DNA of 64,000 nt from Leeia aquatica (GTDB lineage: Bacteria > Pseudomonadota > Gammaproteobacteria > Burkholderiales > Leeiaceae). The position numbers and the translations under genes were made by a program. The stretch lies in NCBI RefSeq assembly GCF_012641365.1, contig NZ_JABAIM010000003.1:1-64000 (forward strand), written 5' to 3'. Positions 28,974-38,023 of this stretch are shown here, one piece after another; within the stretch, counting starts at the first letter, position 1, and each line of letters starts with the position of its first letter. Below the pieces are notes generated by a model, which was given only the letters and a program-made list of their open reading frames with translations, was not told the origin of the DNA and did no database searches.

Positions 28974-29437
28974 GCCCGCTCACCCCGCAAGACCATACCC
29001 TGCTGGCACAACTGGCGGATCACAGCCTGCCGGGGGCGGACTTCAACCATGCCGCCCACCTTCGTGCCGGCTGGGCTTGCCTGCAACGTGATGGCATTCA
29101 GCGCGGCAGCCAGACCTTTGCGCAGCTGTTACAAGGCTATGCCACCGCCTTGGGTGCGCCGGAGAAGTACCACGCCACGCTCACCGGTTTGTGGTTGACG
29201 CTGCTGGCCGAGGCCCTCCAGCATCAACCGGCGTTGGGTTGGGCGGCCCTGCTACACCAACACCTCGCATGGCAAGATGCAGCCCAGGCGCTTTTCGACT
29301 ACCATTACAGCCCGGCGTGCCGCGAACAGGCGGCAGCCCGTGCCCGCTTCCTGCCGCCAGACCGTGCGCCTTTACCTGCGGTGATGTCTGAGGTGGCTGC
29401 AGGCCTGAATCTCCCGCTTTCATCAGAACGAGTTTGA
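28970..29437 (+). CDS. Conserved hypothetical protein with His motifs
   Basis: 155 residues, soluble, helical. It has the pattern FNHAAHLRAGWACLQ near residues 25-39 and KYHATLTGLWLTLL near 66-79. Both contain conserved-looking histidines that could form a metal or ligand site. I recall uncharacterised proteins with FxHxxHLRxAW and YHxTxT patterns, but no function. Coupled to the preceding 88-residue gene by a four-base overlap. nadE follows two bases after the stop. Confidence 0.6.
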   Translation: MSPLTPQDHTLLAQLADHSLPGADFNHAAHLRAGWACLQRDGIQRGSQTFAQLLQGYATALGAPEKYHATLTGLWLTLLAEALQHQPALGWAALLHQHLAWQDAAQALFDYHYSPACREQAAARARFLPPDRAPLPAVMSEVAAGLNLPLSSERV

Positions 29438-29439
29438 CC

Positions 29440-31053
29440 ATGCGTATCGCCCTCGCCCAGTTCAACGCCACCGTTGGTGACCTGTCCGACAATACCGAGC
29501 AGATGTTGCAACTGGCAGAGCAGGCCCGTGAACAGGGCGCTCGACTGGTGCTGTTCCCCGAGCTGGCGATCAGCGGCTATCCGCCGGAGGACCTGCTGCT
29601 GCGGCCCTCCTTCTATCAGGATGTGCAGGTGCAACTGGCCCGCCTGCGAGCGGCCAGCGTGCAGATTGCGCTGGCTGTCGGCTGGCCAGAGTGGGCAGAT
29701 GGTCACCGCTACAATGCTGTCAGCGTTTTCGATGGTGGTGAGTGCATTGCTCACTACCGCAAGATGGACCTGCCCAATAATGAAGTGTTCGACGAGCGTC
29801 GCTACTTCAGCGCAGGCGAGCACGCCACCGTGTTTGCGCTGGACGGGGTGCGCATGGGCCTCAACATCTGTGAAGACATCTGGCACGCCACTGCACCGCG
29901 ACTGGCTCGCGAGGCAGGTGCAGAACTGCTGCTGGTGCCCAATGCCTCACCATTTCACCGTGGCAAGGAGCAGGAGCGGCTGGAGATTGCCCGCGCGCGG
30001 GCACAAGAAAGCGGCCTCGCCTTGCTGTACTGCAACTGGGTCGGCGGTCAGGACGAGCTGGTGTTTGATGGCGGCTCCTTTGCCATGAATGCCGACGGCA
30101 GCGTGGCCTGCCAGCTGCCAATGTTCAACAGCAGCCTGCGCTGCGTGGACTATCAGCATGGTCTGCTACAAAGTGCGGAAGTCGATGCCTGGCCCGAAGA
30201 CGAAGCCGCCGTCTACCAGGCGCTGGTGGTCGGCGTGCGCGACTACATCCGCAAGAATGGCTTCCCGGGTGTCTTGCTGGGTCTCTCTGGCGGCGTGGAT
30301 TCTGCGCTGACGCTGGCGGTGGCCATCGACGCGCTGGGTGCAGACAAGGTGCACGCGGTGATGATGCCCTCGCGCTATACCGCCGACATCAGTGTGACCG
30401 ACTCACGCGAGATGATCGAACGGGTGGGCTGCCGTTATTCGGAAATCGACATCTGGCCCATCTACGAGCAGTTTGTCGGCGCGCTGGCACCCGAGTTTAG
30501 CGGACTGGCGGCAGATACGACGGAAGAAAATATCCAGGCACGCTGCCGGGGCACTTTGCTGATGGCGCTCTCCAACAAGAGCGGCAAGCTGGTACTGACC
30601 ACCGGCAACAAGTCCGAAATGACCACCGGCTACTGCACACTGTATGGCGATATGGCGGGTGGCTTTGCGGTGCTGAAGGATGTCAGCAAGATGTGGGTGT
30701 ACCAGTTGTGCGAGTACCGCAATGGCATCTCGGTGCGCGGGCTGAGCAACCCGATCCCGCAGCGGATCATTACGCGCCCACCTTCAGCCGAGCTGCGCCC
30801 CGACCAGACCGATCAGGACAGCCTGCCGCCGTATGCGGTGCTGGACGCCATCATGGAACGCTACGTCGAACACAACCAGAGCATGGCCGAAATCATGGCG
30901 GCGGGCTTTGCAGAAGCCGATGTCAAGCGGGTGGTGAAACTGCTGAAAATCAATGAGTACAAGCGGCGGCAAGCGCCGGTGGGCATCCGCATCACGCCCC
31001 GCAGCTTTGGCAAGGACTGGCGTTACCCGATTACCAACCGCTATTTCGCCTGA
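29440..31053 (+). CDS. nadE: Glutamine-dependent NAD+ synthetase
   Basis: 537 residues, two domains. The N-terminal nitrilase-type glutaminase (1-260) has the Glu-Lys-Cys triad in FPELAISGYPPEDL, RKMDLPN and LNICEDIW. The C-terminal ATP-pyrophosphatase synthetase has the P-loop GLSGGVDSALTLAV and TTGNKSEMTTGY. It converts deamido-NAD to NAD with ammonia from glutamine. The start is ATG 29440, two bases after the preceding stop, so it may be read through from the upstream cassette. Confidence 0.97.
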   Translation: MRIALAQFNATVGDLSDNTEQMLQLAEQAREQGARLVLFPELAISGYPPEDLLLRPSFYQDVQVQLARLRAASVQIALAVGWPEWADGHRYNAVSVFDGGECIAHYRKMDLPNNEVFDERRYFSAGEHATVFALDGVRMGLNICEDIWHATAPRLAREAGAELLLVPNASPFHRGKEQERLEIARARAQESGLALLYCNWVGGQDELVFDGGSFAMNADGSVACQLPMFNSSLRCVDYQHGLLQSAEVDAWPEDEAAVYQALVVGVRDYIRKNGFPGVLLGLSGGVDSALTLAVAIDALGADKVHAVMMPSRYTADISVTDSREMIERVGCRYSEIDIWPIYEQFVGALAPEFSGLAADTTEENIQARCRGTLLMALSNKSGKLVLTTGNKSEMTTGYCTLYGDMAGGFAVLKDVSKMWVYQLCEYRNGISVRGLSNPIPQRIITRPPSAELRPDQTDQDSLPPYAVLDAIMERYVEHNQSMAEIMAAGFAEADVKRVVKLLKINEYKRRQAPVGIRITPRSFGKDWRYPITNRYFA

Positions 31054-31083
31054 CCCCGCAGGGCCAGGCGACACGGTTGACGC

Positions 31084-31515
31084 TCAGGCCTCTGCGCTGG
31101 CTTCGTCTTTCTTGCCGCGCAGCAAGCGACCACCAAAGGTCAGCAACAGCAAACCACCCACGATGGCCACCATGCCATAGTGCTCCCACAGGCCGCGCTT
31201 GGCATCCGACATGGTGTAGTTGGCTTCGCTCTTCAGCTCTGGCGGCAGATCGCCATATTTTTCACCGGCGACATCGACCAGCGCCTGCTGGCAATCCCAG
31301 GTCCAGACATCCGCCCAGAACACGCCAAAGCGGCTGCACTTGAAACCCAGTTTGGTATTGGCCGGGTAGTTGGCCACTTCAGCCGCAGGCAAATCCTTCA
31401 CTTCAAACAGTTCATCACCGGTATTGATGATGAAAATGCCCTTGGCTTGTGCCGCCATCGGCAAGGCCATTGCCGCAACCGCAGCCAGTGCACCCAGTTT
31501 GTGTTTCAGTTTCAT
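31084..31515 (-). CDS. Exported hypothetical protein with C-terminal membrane anchor
   Basis: About 143 residues. A signal peptide (LGALAAVAAMALPMAAQA) is followed by a short mature domain with two cysteines (in FKCSR and WDCQQ), which may form a disulfide. Near the C terminus is a transmembrane segment (MVAIVGGLLLLTFGG) followed by a basic, cytoplasmic-type tail. It is thus a periplasmic domain held in the inner membrane. GGGAG lies eight bases before the ATG at 31515. No family recognised. Convergent with nadE. Confidence 0.65.
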   Translation of the reverse strand: MKLKHKLGALAAVAAMALPMAAQAKGIFIINTGDELFEVKDLPAAEVANYPANTKLGFKCSRFGVFWADVWTWDCQQALVDVAGEKYGDLPPELKSEANYTMSDAKRGLWEHYGMVAIVGGLLLLTFGGRLLRGKKDEASAEA

Positions 31516-31701
31516 TGTTTTCGCTCCCTTGTCGGTCAGCCCATGCTGATGACATGGGTGGTAGCAGTATGCCATAGCCATGACGGGGGATCATAGCGGC
31601 TGGCGCGGAAGAAATCGGAACACGCACCGCCAGTCTCTTCCGTCGCCGGTAAGAGCCCCGTTTCTGCTAGACTTGCCAGATTATGACCTGCTTCTCTCAT
31701 C

Positions 31702-32715
31702 ATGCTTGTTCTGGGTATTGAATCTTCCTGCGACGAAACCGGCATCGCGCTTTACCACACAGAACGCGGCCTGCTTGCGCACCACCTGCATAGCCAGATT
31801 GCCATGCACGCCGAGTACGGTGGCGTGGTCCCTGAGCTGGCGTCGCGCGACCATATCCGCCGTGTACTGCCACTCACCGAGCGCTGCTTGCAGGATGCGG
31901 GCTGCCAGCGCAGTGATATTGATGCTATCGCCTATACCGAAGGGCCTGGACTCGCCGGTGCCTTGCTGGTTGGGGCCAGCATTGCCAATGCCCTCGGCTT
32001 TGCGCTGCAAAAGCCGGTGATCCCGGTACACCATCTGGAGGGACATTTGTTGTCCCCGCTGCTGGCAGACCCGGCACCGGCATTTCCGTTTGTGGCGCTG
32101 CTGGTGTCCGGCGGTCACTCCCAGTTGATGGCCGTTCGCGGGGTGGGGCAGTACGAATTGCTGGGGGAGACCGTCGACGACGCCGCCGGTGAAGCCTTCG
32201 ACAAGACCGCCAAGTTGCTGGGCCTCGGTTATCCGGGCGGCCCGGCCTTGTCCCGATTGGCCGACCAGGGGCTGACCGGGCGCTTTACCCTACCCCGCCC
32301 CATGCTGCACTCGGGCGATCTGGACTTCAGTTTCTCGGGTCTGAAAACCGCCGTATTGACCCTGGTACGCCAGCAAGACACACTGGACCCGCAGACGCAG
32401 GCTGACATTGCGCTGGCGTTTCAGGAAGCCATTGTCGAGGTGCTGGTGAAAAAGTCTCTGGCCGCCCTCAAGCAAACCGGCATGAAGCAGCTGGTGGTGG
32501 CCGGTGGTGTGGGAGCCAACCGGCAGCTGCGTCAGCAACTGGACCTTGCGGCAGAACGGCGTCGATTGAAGGTGTTTTACCCGCCGCTGGCTTTTTGCAC
32601 CGACAATGGGGCGATGATTGCCTTCGCCGGTGCACAGCGCTTGCGCTTTGCCAATCACGACTATGCGTTTTCCGTAAAACCACGCTGGGATTTGTCCACG
32701 CTGCCCGCTGCCTGA
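31702..32715 (+). CDS. tsaD: tRNA threonylcarbamoyladenosine transferase TsaD
   Basis: 337 residues. It makes t6A37 in ANN-decoding tRNAs together with TsaB, TsaC and TsaE. It begins [18 protein letters not shown]. The metal-binding HHLEGH motif is near residue 112, and the nucleotide-binding [22 protein letters not shown] and [12 protein letters not shown] motifs follow. All are typical. Divergent from the small membrane-anchored protein gene; a strong hairpin follows. Confidence 0.98.
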   Translation: MLVLGIESSCDETGIALYHTERGLLAHHLHSQIAMHAEYGGVVPELASRDHIRRVLPLTERCLQDAGCQRSDIDAIAYTEGPGLAGALLVGASIANALGFALQKPVIPVHHLEGHLLSPLLADPAPAFPFVALLVSGGHSQLMAVRGVGQYELLGETVDDAAGEAFDKTAKLLGLGYPGGPALSRLADQGLTGRFTLPRPMLHSGDLDFSFSGLKTAVLTLVRQQDTLDPQTQADIALAFQEAIVEVLVKKSLAALKQTGMKQLVVAGGVGANRQLRQQLDLAAERRRLKVFYPPLAFCTDNGAMIAFAGAQRLRFANHDYAFSVKPRWDLSTLPAA

Positions 32716-32750
32716 GGCGCTTCTCATTCGGCAATTCACTTCATGACCAC

Positions 32751-32804
32751 GGGTCATTTTATGCTGCACAGCAGCAATTATGACCCGTTTTGCGCGGTTT
32801 TTTT
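32751..32804 (+). terminator. Terminator after tsaD
   Basis: GGGTCAT...TGCTGC pairs with GCAGCA...ATGACCC around ACA (32751-32786), with a small internal loop. GTTTTGCGCGG and then seven T follow. Confidence 0.7.
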
Positions 32805-32893
32805 CCGCACCCCTGCCACCACCGCAGCCCCCGTCATACCTTACTCTACGCCTTTGTCATTGGCAAATTCACCACAGAGTTGATGCCAAGTTT

Positions 32894-32921
32894 TTGAAAA
32901 ATATCAGTTTTCAGGTAGAAT
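32894..32921 (+). promoter_or_regulatory. Promoter of the lytic transglycosylase gene
   Basis: TTGAAA (32894-32899) and TAGAAT (32916-32921) with a 16-base spacer. The start point would be about 20 bases before the ATG. Confidence 0.6.
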
Positions 32922-32947
32922 GCCGTTTTAAAAGCATTCTTCACGTT

Positions 32948-33670
32948 ATGACTTTTGCATATAAAAGCTGGGCACTGGCCGTGCTGTTGCTGGCTGGTAC
33001 CGCCCACGCAGACATCTATGCTTATGTCGACGATGACGGGGTCACGCACTACAGCAACACCCAGGTTGACGATCGATACACGCTGTTCAAACGCGAGGTG
33101 GAAGCCCCGCTGTCGGACAGCCTGCCCCTGCCTGCCAGCAAGGCCGACTTGCCCAAACGCAAGCCGGAATCCACCACCTTGGTCAAGCGCCGCAAGGAAT
33201 TTGCCAAGCTGGTGCAGAAGGTGGCGCGTGAGGTCAAGATCGACCCCGCCCTGCTGGACGCGGTGATTACAGCGGAATCCGGTTACAACCCGGATGCCAT
33301 CTCGCCCAAAGGCGCCATGGGCCTGATGCAGCTGATTCCGGCCACCGCCGAACGCTATGGTGCCAGTGATCCGCTGAATCCGGAACAAAATCTGCGCGCC
33401 GGTGCCAAATACCTGCGTGATCTGTTGAAGATGTTCAATCAGGATCTGTCGCTGGCCATCGCCGCCTACAATGCGGGCGAAGGCTCGGTGATCCGTGCCG
33501 GCTATGCCATTCCCAAGTTCAAGGAAACCCAGGCATACGTTCCCAAAGTACTGGATCACATGGGTCGAGCCCAGGGTAATGGTCAGGTGCAAACCGTGAG
33601 CATGCCAAATGGTCGGGTTTCTGTTACCCTCACACCCGGCAAGCCGCGCTTTGTCACGGGCCGCTACTGA
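32948..33670 (+). CDS. Lytic murein transglycosylase (SLT domain)
   Basis: 240 residues, exported (signal peptide ending in AHA). A DUF4124-type N-terminal piece (DIYAYVDDDGVTHYSN) is followed by an SLT goose-lysozyme-like domain at about 95-215. The catalytic residue is Glu110 in ITAESGYNP; PKGAMGLMQLIPATAERYG and AIAAYNAGEGSV are also present. It cleaves peptidoglycan glycan strands to anhydromuropeptides. There is no lipobox, so it is probably soluble in the periplasm. The start follows the signal peptide; no clear ribosome site is seen. Confidence 0.92.
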   Translation: MTFAYKSWALAVLLLAGTAHADIYAYVDDDGVTHYSNTQVDDRYTLFKREVEAPLSDSLPLPASKADLPKRKPESTTLVKRRKEFAKLVQKVAREVKIDPALLDAVITAESGYNPDAISPKGAMGLMQLIPATAERYGASDPLNPEQNLRAGAKYLRDLLKMFNQDLSLAIAAYNAGEGSVIRAGYAIPKFKETQAYVPKVLDHMGRAQGNGQVQTVSMPNGRVSVTLTPGKPRFVTGRY

Positions 33671-33807
33671 CCCCACGATCGCAGCATGTCATCCTGGCCG
33701 GGGCGGCACAACACCCTCCGGTCTGTCATCATCGTGCAATCACGCAGACATTTAACCGGGGCAACCAGTGAGTGACGGGGGGCCCCGATTTGACTCATGG
33801 ACGCCCT

Positions 33808-34434
33808 ATGGTTTTTTTGCGTACGCTGCTGATCAGCAGCTTGCTGTCCCTGCCCCTTGCCCTGCATGCCGAAGGCCCGGCGCCACTCCCGTTTGACGAC
33901 CCCAACTACACCCCGCCCGCTGTAACGCCTCAGCCGTTGGCCCCAACGGGAGAGGCCAGCAGCGACAAACCCGACTGCAAGACGGTCATGGTCAAGAAAT
34001 CCCGCCGTGCCAAGCCCGTACCAGTGACTCGCTGCAGCAAGCCATCTCGCACCGCAGAGCCATCTGAGACACGCGCAGAAGACGGTGAGCGTCACTGCAA
34101 GACCGTGATGGTGAAGAAAACCCGCCGCAGCAAAGCCGTGGCCGAAACCCGCTGCAGTGGTAGCAGCAGCCGCGCATCAGAAGCTCGCAGCGAACACGGC
34201 AGCACCGCCGCATCACTGCGTAGTGAGCCAGATTGCAAACCTGCCAGCAGTCGCAAAGGGCGTAAAGCTACCACTTGCGCGCAAAGCAAGCACGAAGCCA
34301 CCTCCAGCAGCCGCAGCAAGAAGGGTAAAGCCGCCGCAGAGGACGAACGCAAAGGCAAGTCTGGCAAAACGGAGAAGGCCAGCAAAAGCAAGACAGTGGC
34401 CAAAGAGACTGTCAGCAAGAAGAAACGCAAATGA
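33808..34434 (+). CDS. Exported highly basic protein with Cys-bounded repeats
   Basis: 208 residues. The signal peptide (LRTLLISSLLSLPLALHA) is followed by a Pro-rich linker and then three imperfect units each bounded by two cysteines: Cys57-Cys76, Cys97-Cys116 and Cys143-Cys157. The first two units are almost the same (CKTVMVKKSRRAK... and CKTVMVKKTRRSK..., period 40 residues); the third is shorter. The tail (160-208) is mostly Lys, Ser and Ala. The protein is extremely basic and probably disordered outside possible disulfide loops. No family recognised; binding of an acidic polymer is only a guess. A terminator follows. Confidence 0.7.
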   Translation: MVFLRTLLISSLLSLPLALHAEGPAPLPFDDPNYTPPAVTPQPLAPTGEASSDKPDCKTVMVKKSRRAKPVPVTRCSKPSRTAEPSETRAEDGERHCKTVMVKKTRRSKAVAETRCSGSSSRASEARSEHGSTAASLRSEPDCKPASSRKGRKATTCAQSKHEATSSSRSKKGKAAAEDERKGKSGKTEKASKSKTVAKETVSKKKRK

Positions 34435-34439
34435 AACAA

Positions 34440-34470
34440 CGGCCCGGTCAGTGCCGGGCCGCTTGATCTT
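34440..34470 (+). terminator. Terminator after the basic repeat protein
   Basis: The stem CGGCCCGG/CCGGGCCG with loop TCAGTG is followed by CTTGATCTTT. It begins six bases after the stop, and thrC is convergent on the other side. Confidence 0.75.
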
Positions 34471-34497
34471 TACCCCGCTCACGGGGCAGACCTTCGT

Positions 34498-35907
34498 TCA
34501 GCGCGTATGCTGATGAATATACGCTTTGACCGCTTCCGCGTCCGCAGCCATCACTTCAAAGCGCTGTGGTAGCGCCTCCAGCCCTTCGTAGGCTTGTGGT
34601 CGCGCTGGCCGACGCCCCAGTGCTTCCACCATGGTGGCTTCAAACTTGGCGGGCAGCGCGGTTTCCAGGCAGATCATCGGCACACCGGCTTCGCGGTACT
34701 GCTGCGCCACAAACAGGCCATCCGCCGTGTGGGTATCCACTTCCATCCCATAGCGCGACCACACCTCACGGATGGTCTGCACCCGATCTGCATGGCTGCT
34801 GCGACCCGACACAAAGCCATAGCAGGCCACCTTGGACCAGTACGGCGTATCCCGCAGGTCAAAGCCCCCTTCACGGTCGACCTTGCGGAACAAGGCCGCG
34901 GTCGCCGCACCATCCCGTCCGGTCAGGTCAAAGATGAAGCGTTCGAAGTTGGAGGCCTTTGAAATGTCCATCGACGGGCTACTGGTCTGCTGCGTTTCGG
35001 CAGATTTGCGCACCCGGTAGATGCCGGTGCGGAAGAATTCGTCCAGCACATCGTTCTCATTGGTGGCCAGCACCAGCTTGTCGATCGGCAGCCCCATCTG
35101 TCGGGCAATATGGCCCGCACAGATATTGCCAAAGTTACCACTTGGCACGGCGAAGGAGACCTTCTGCTGATTCTCGCTGGTCGCCATCAGGTAGCCACGG
35201 AAGTAATACACCACCTGCGCCACAATGCGGCCCCAGTTGATGGAGTTCACCGTACCGATCTGATGGGCTTCCTTGTAAGCGTGATCGTTGCTCACCGCCT
35301 TGACGATGTCCTGGCAATCGTCAAACACCCCTTCGATGGCGATGTTGAAGATATTGGGGTCTTGCAGACCAAACATTTGCGCGGTCTGGAACGGGCTCAT
35401 CTTGCCATGGGGCGACAGCATGAACACACGGATACCGGCTTTGCCGCGCATCGCGTGCTCGGCGGCGGAGCCGGTATCGCCCGACGTGGCCCCCAGGATG
35501 TTCAGTGAAGCGCCACGCTTGGCCAGCGCATACTCGAACAGATTGCCCAGCAGCTGCATAGCCATGTCCTTGAAGGCCAGGGTCGGCCCATTGGACAAAC
35601 CCAGCACATGCAGCTCGGGCGCCAGGGTTTTCAGTGGCGTGATGTCGGCACTGCCAAACACCTCGGCAGTATAGGTCCGCTCGATCATGGCCCGCAGATC
35701 GGCTTCCGGGATGTCGGTGGCAAACTTGCGGATGATGGCCATGGCCAACTCGGCATAGCTGTAGCTTCGCCAGGCGCTGAGCTCGGCGTCAGTCACCTGC
35801 GGGTACTGCTCGCACATGGCCAGACCGCCATCTGGCGCCAGCCCTGACAGCAGGATGTCGGAGAATTCGCGGGGAGCCATCTCTCCCCGGGTGGAAACAT
35901 AACGCAT
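34498..35907 (-). CDS. thrC: Threonine synthase
   Basis: 469 residues of the long, fungal/proteobacterial type. It converts O-phosphohomoserine to threonine with PLP. It starts MRYVSTRGEMAPREFSDILLSGLAPDGGL (in part), the PLP lysine is in TLAFKDMAMQ, and GATSGDTGSAAEHA is the phosphate loop. The ATG at 35907 fits the family; an open frame to 36168 is only read-through into the upstream small gene. Last gene of the operon, 14 bases after the small Cys protein. Confidence 0.97.
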   Translation of the reverse strand: MRYVSTRGEMAPREFSDILLSGLAPDGGLAMCEQYPQVTDAELSAWRSYSYAELAMAIIRKFATDIPEADLRAMIERTYTAEVFGSADITPLKTLAPELHVLGLSNGPTLAFKDMAMQLLGNLFEYALAKRGASLNILGATSGDTGSAAEHAMRGKAGIRVFMLSPHGKMSPFQTAQMFGLQDPNIFNIAIEGVFDDCQDIVKAVSNDHAYKEAHQIGTVNSINWGRIVAQVVYYFRGYLMATSENQQKVSFAVPSGNFGNICAGHIARQMGLPIDKLVLATNENDVLDEFFRTGIYRVRKSAETQQTSSPSMDISKASNFERFIFDLTGRDGAATAALFRKVDREGGFDLRDTPYWSKVACYGFVSGRSSHADRVQTIREVWSRYGMEVDTHTADGLFVAQQYREAGVPMICLETALPAKFEATMVEALGRRPARPQAYEGLEALPQRFEVMAADAEAVKAYIHQHTR

Positions 35908-35921
35908 AAAGTATCCGCAGT

Positions 35922-36257
35922 TTACTTGAGGGCTTTCAGGGCGCGGGTTGCCGCCTCGGCAGAGCAGGCAAAGGTTTGCTGGTAGATCTGCAGCATGGCC
36001 CGGCGGTGCGCCAGCGACTGCGTATCTCCACTGGCCATGGCGGTCACCATGCCAGGCTGGGCGGCCACGCGGGAAGCCAGGCAGCGGCAGGTCTGCTCCA
36101 CACTGTATTGCCCGTTTTGCTGCAAGATCAGCTGCTGGATTTCCTTGAAGGTACCTTCTGTTGTGCACGAGGTGTACATCGTCTTTTCGAAGGCCGTCTC
36201 ACCCATCGCCACTGTCGCTACAGGCAACAAGCACAATGCCACAAACCACTTTTTCAT
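35922..36257 (-). CDS. Small exported Cys-containing protein inside the threonine operon
   Basis: 111 residues. The signal peptide (KKWFVALCLLPVATVAMG) leaves a mature helical domain of about 92 residues. It has four cysteines at 31, 57, 59 and 98 (SCTTEG, TCRCLAS, FACSAEA), likely forming two disulfides. No family recognised. It is placed 15 bases after hom and 14 bases before thrC, same strand, so it is certainly cotranscribed with biosynthetic genes although it acts outside the cytoplasm. Confidence 0.75.
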   Translation of the reverse strand: MKKWFVALCLLPVATVAMGETAFEKTMYTSCTTEGTFKEIQQLILQQNGQYSVEQTCRCLASRVAAQPGMVTAMASGDTQSLAHRRAMLQIYQQTFACSAEAATRALKALK

Positions 36258-36272
36258 GATGCGTTCTCCCGA

Positions 36273-37577
36273 TTAACCCAGCGTTTCCATGCGCAAGCGC
36301 ACCACCTTGCCGCGTGACGCGTCCAGCGCCTCGATCTCGGCAATGGCGGCATTCACGTCCTTTTCCCTGGCCAGATGGCTGAGGATCACAATCTCGGCGG
36401 CACCACCCTGCGCTTCTTTCTGCAGCATGGCTTCAATCGAAATGCGATAGCGGGCCAGAATACCGGTCACATTGGCCAGCACCCCGGTCTTGTCTGCCAC
36501 TTGCAAGCGCAGGTAGTAGCTGGTGACGACCTCGTCCATCGGCAAGATGGGCTCGTCAGAAAGCATGTCCGGCTGGAAGGCAGACAGCGGCACCCGGTGC
36601 TGCGGGTCAGCGGTCAGCAGGCGCGCCACATCCACCAGATCGGCCACCACAGCGCTGGCGGTCGGTTCCGCTCCGGCGCCCGGGCCATAGTAGAGGGTAG
36701 AGCCCACTGCGTCGCCTTTCACCAGCACCGCATTCATCACGCCGTTGACGTTGGCAATCAGGCGCTTTTCCGGGATCAGGGTCGGGTGTACCCGCAGCTC
36801 GATGCCTTGCGCGGTACGCCGGGTCATGCCCAGCAGTTTGATGCGGTAGCCCAGCTGCTCGGCATAGCGGATATCCGCCGCATCCAGCGTGCTGATGCCT
36901 TCGATATAGGCTTTGTCGTACTGAAAAGGAATGCCAAACGCCAGTGCCGACAGAATGGTCAGCTTGTGGGCGGCATCATTGCCTTCAATGTCAAACGTCG
37001 GGTCCGCTTCGGCATAACCCAGCCGCTGCGCCTCTGCCAGCACCTCGGCAAAGCTGCTGCCTTTGTCGCGCATTTCGCTGAGGATGAAGTTGCTGGTACC
37101 GTTGATGATGCCGGCCACCCACTCGATGCGGTTGGCGGTCAGCGCTTCGCGGATCGCCTTGATGATGGGCACGCCACCGGCCACCGCCCCCTCAAAGGCA
37201 ATCATCACGTTCTTTTCCCGCGCGCGGGCAAAGATCTCGTTGCCGTGAGTGGCAATCAGCGCCTTGTTGGCGGTCACCACGTGCTTGCCGTTGTTGATGG
37301 CGGCCAGCATCAGTTCTTTGGCCAGCGTGGTACCGCCAATCAGCTCCACCACCACGTCGATATCCGGATGGTTGACCACGGCCAGCATATCGTCCGACAC
37401 CTGCACTTCATCACCGACCACACCTTGCGCGCGCGCCACGGTACGGGTGGCCACATGGGTCAGCTCAATGGTGCAACCGGCCCGGCGGGTAATCTCCGCC
37501 GCGTTGCGTTTCAATACGGCGGCGGTACCGCCGCCCACTGTCCCTATGCCCAACAGGCCTACCTTGATCGGTTTCAT
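36273..37577 (-). CDS. hom: Homoserine dehydrogenase
   Basis: 434 residues, monofunctional form (not fused to aspartokinase). The N-terminal NAD(P) fold (GLLGIGTVGGGT at 8-19) and the catalytic domain (GIINGTSNFILSEM, EADPTFDIEGNDAAHK) precede a C-terminal ACT domain (about 350-430) for threonine feedback. It reduces aspartate semialdehyde to homoserine. Its ATG overlaps the GNAT stop by four bases. Confidence 0.97.
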   Translation of the reverse strand: MKPIKVGLLGIGTVGGGTAAVLKRNAAEITRRAGCTIELTHVATRTVARAQGVVGDEVQVSDDMLAVVNHPDIDVVVELIGGTTLAKELMLAAINNGKHVVTANKALIATHGNEIFARAREKNVMIAFEGAVAGGVPIIKAIREALTANRIEWVAGIINGTSNFILSEMRDKGSSFAEVLAEAQRLGYAEADPTFDIEGNDAAHKLTILSALAFGIPFQYDKAYIEGISTLDAADIRYAEQLGYRIKLLGMTRRTAQGIELRVHPTLIPEKRLIANVNGVMNAVLVKGDAVGSTLYYGPGAGAEPTASAVVADLVDVARLLTADPQHRVPLSAFQPDMLSDEPILPMDEVVTSYYLRLQVADKTGVLANVTGILARYRISIEAMLQKEAQGGAAEIVILSHLAREKDVNAAIAEIEALDASRGKVVRLRMETLG

Positions 37578-38023
37578 GGTTGCAGCTTCTTTTCAAAGTT
37601 AAAACAACGAATCTCGAATTGCTCGCGGAAATAAAAGGCATGCGCACGGCCACGGTGGGTGCCGGAATCCAGGGTAAGGACGGTTGCACCGCGTTGCAGC
37701 GCCAGCGTGGACAGATGGTCCAGCAGGCACTTGCCGTAGCCTTGTGAGCGACGGGATGCGTCGACGACCAGATCGTCGACGTAGAAGTGAATGCCGTTAA
37801 AGGTGTTACGGTAACAGCGAAACAGCGCCAGACCAAGTACCTGTTGCGTGCTTTCATCCACCAGCAGCACCATCTCGGCCCCATCGGCAATGATGCCGTA
37901 CAGGGTCAGCGCATAGTCCACGGGTAGCTGCGGGCGCAACTGCCGGTGCAAAGGCTCGGCACGGCTCAGCCACTCCGGCTCCAGCACACGCCCTGCGGCA
38001 TCGGCGACCGTAATCAGCTTCAT
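37574..38023 (-). CDS. GNAT-family N-acetyltransferase
   Basis: 149 residues. The acetyl-CoA binding motif A is DLVVDASRRSQGYGKCLLDHL (residues 83-103, in part), followed by TLDSGTHRGRAHAFYFREQFE. Substrate unknown. It is locked into the alaA-hom operon by four-base overlaps at both ends, so its amount is tied to amino-acid synthesis; an amino-acid or protein-N-terminus target is conceivable but unproven. Confidence 0.88.
   Translation of the reverse strand: MKLITVADAAGRVLEPEWLSRAEPLHRQLRPQLPVDYALTLYGIIADGAEMVLLVDESTQQVLGLALFRCYRNTFNGIHFYVDDLVVDASRRSQGYGKCLLDHLSTLALQRGATVLTLDSGTHRGRAHAFYFREQFEIRCFNFEKKLQP

Noticed and set aside
36001-36168. Extended N terminus of ThrC reaching to 36168
   Set aside because: The frame passes through the small exported-protein gene; family alignment and length support ATG 35907.
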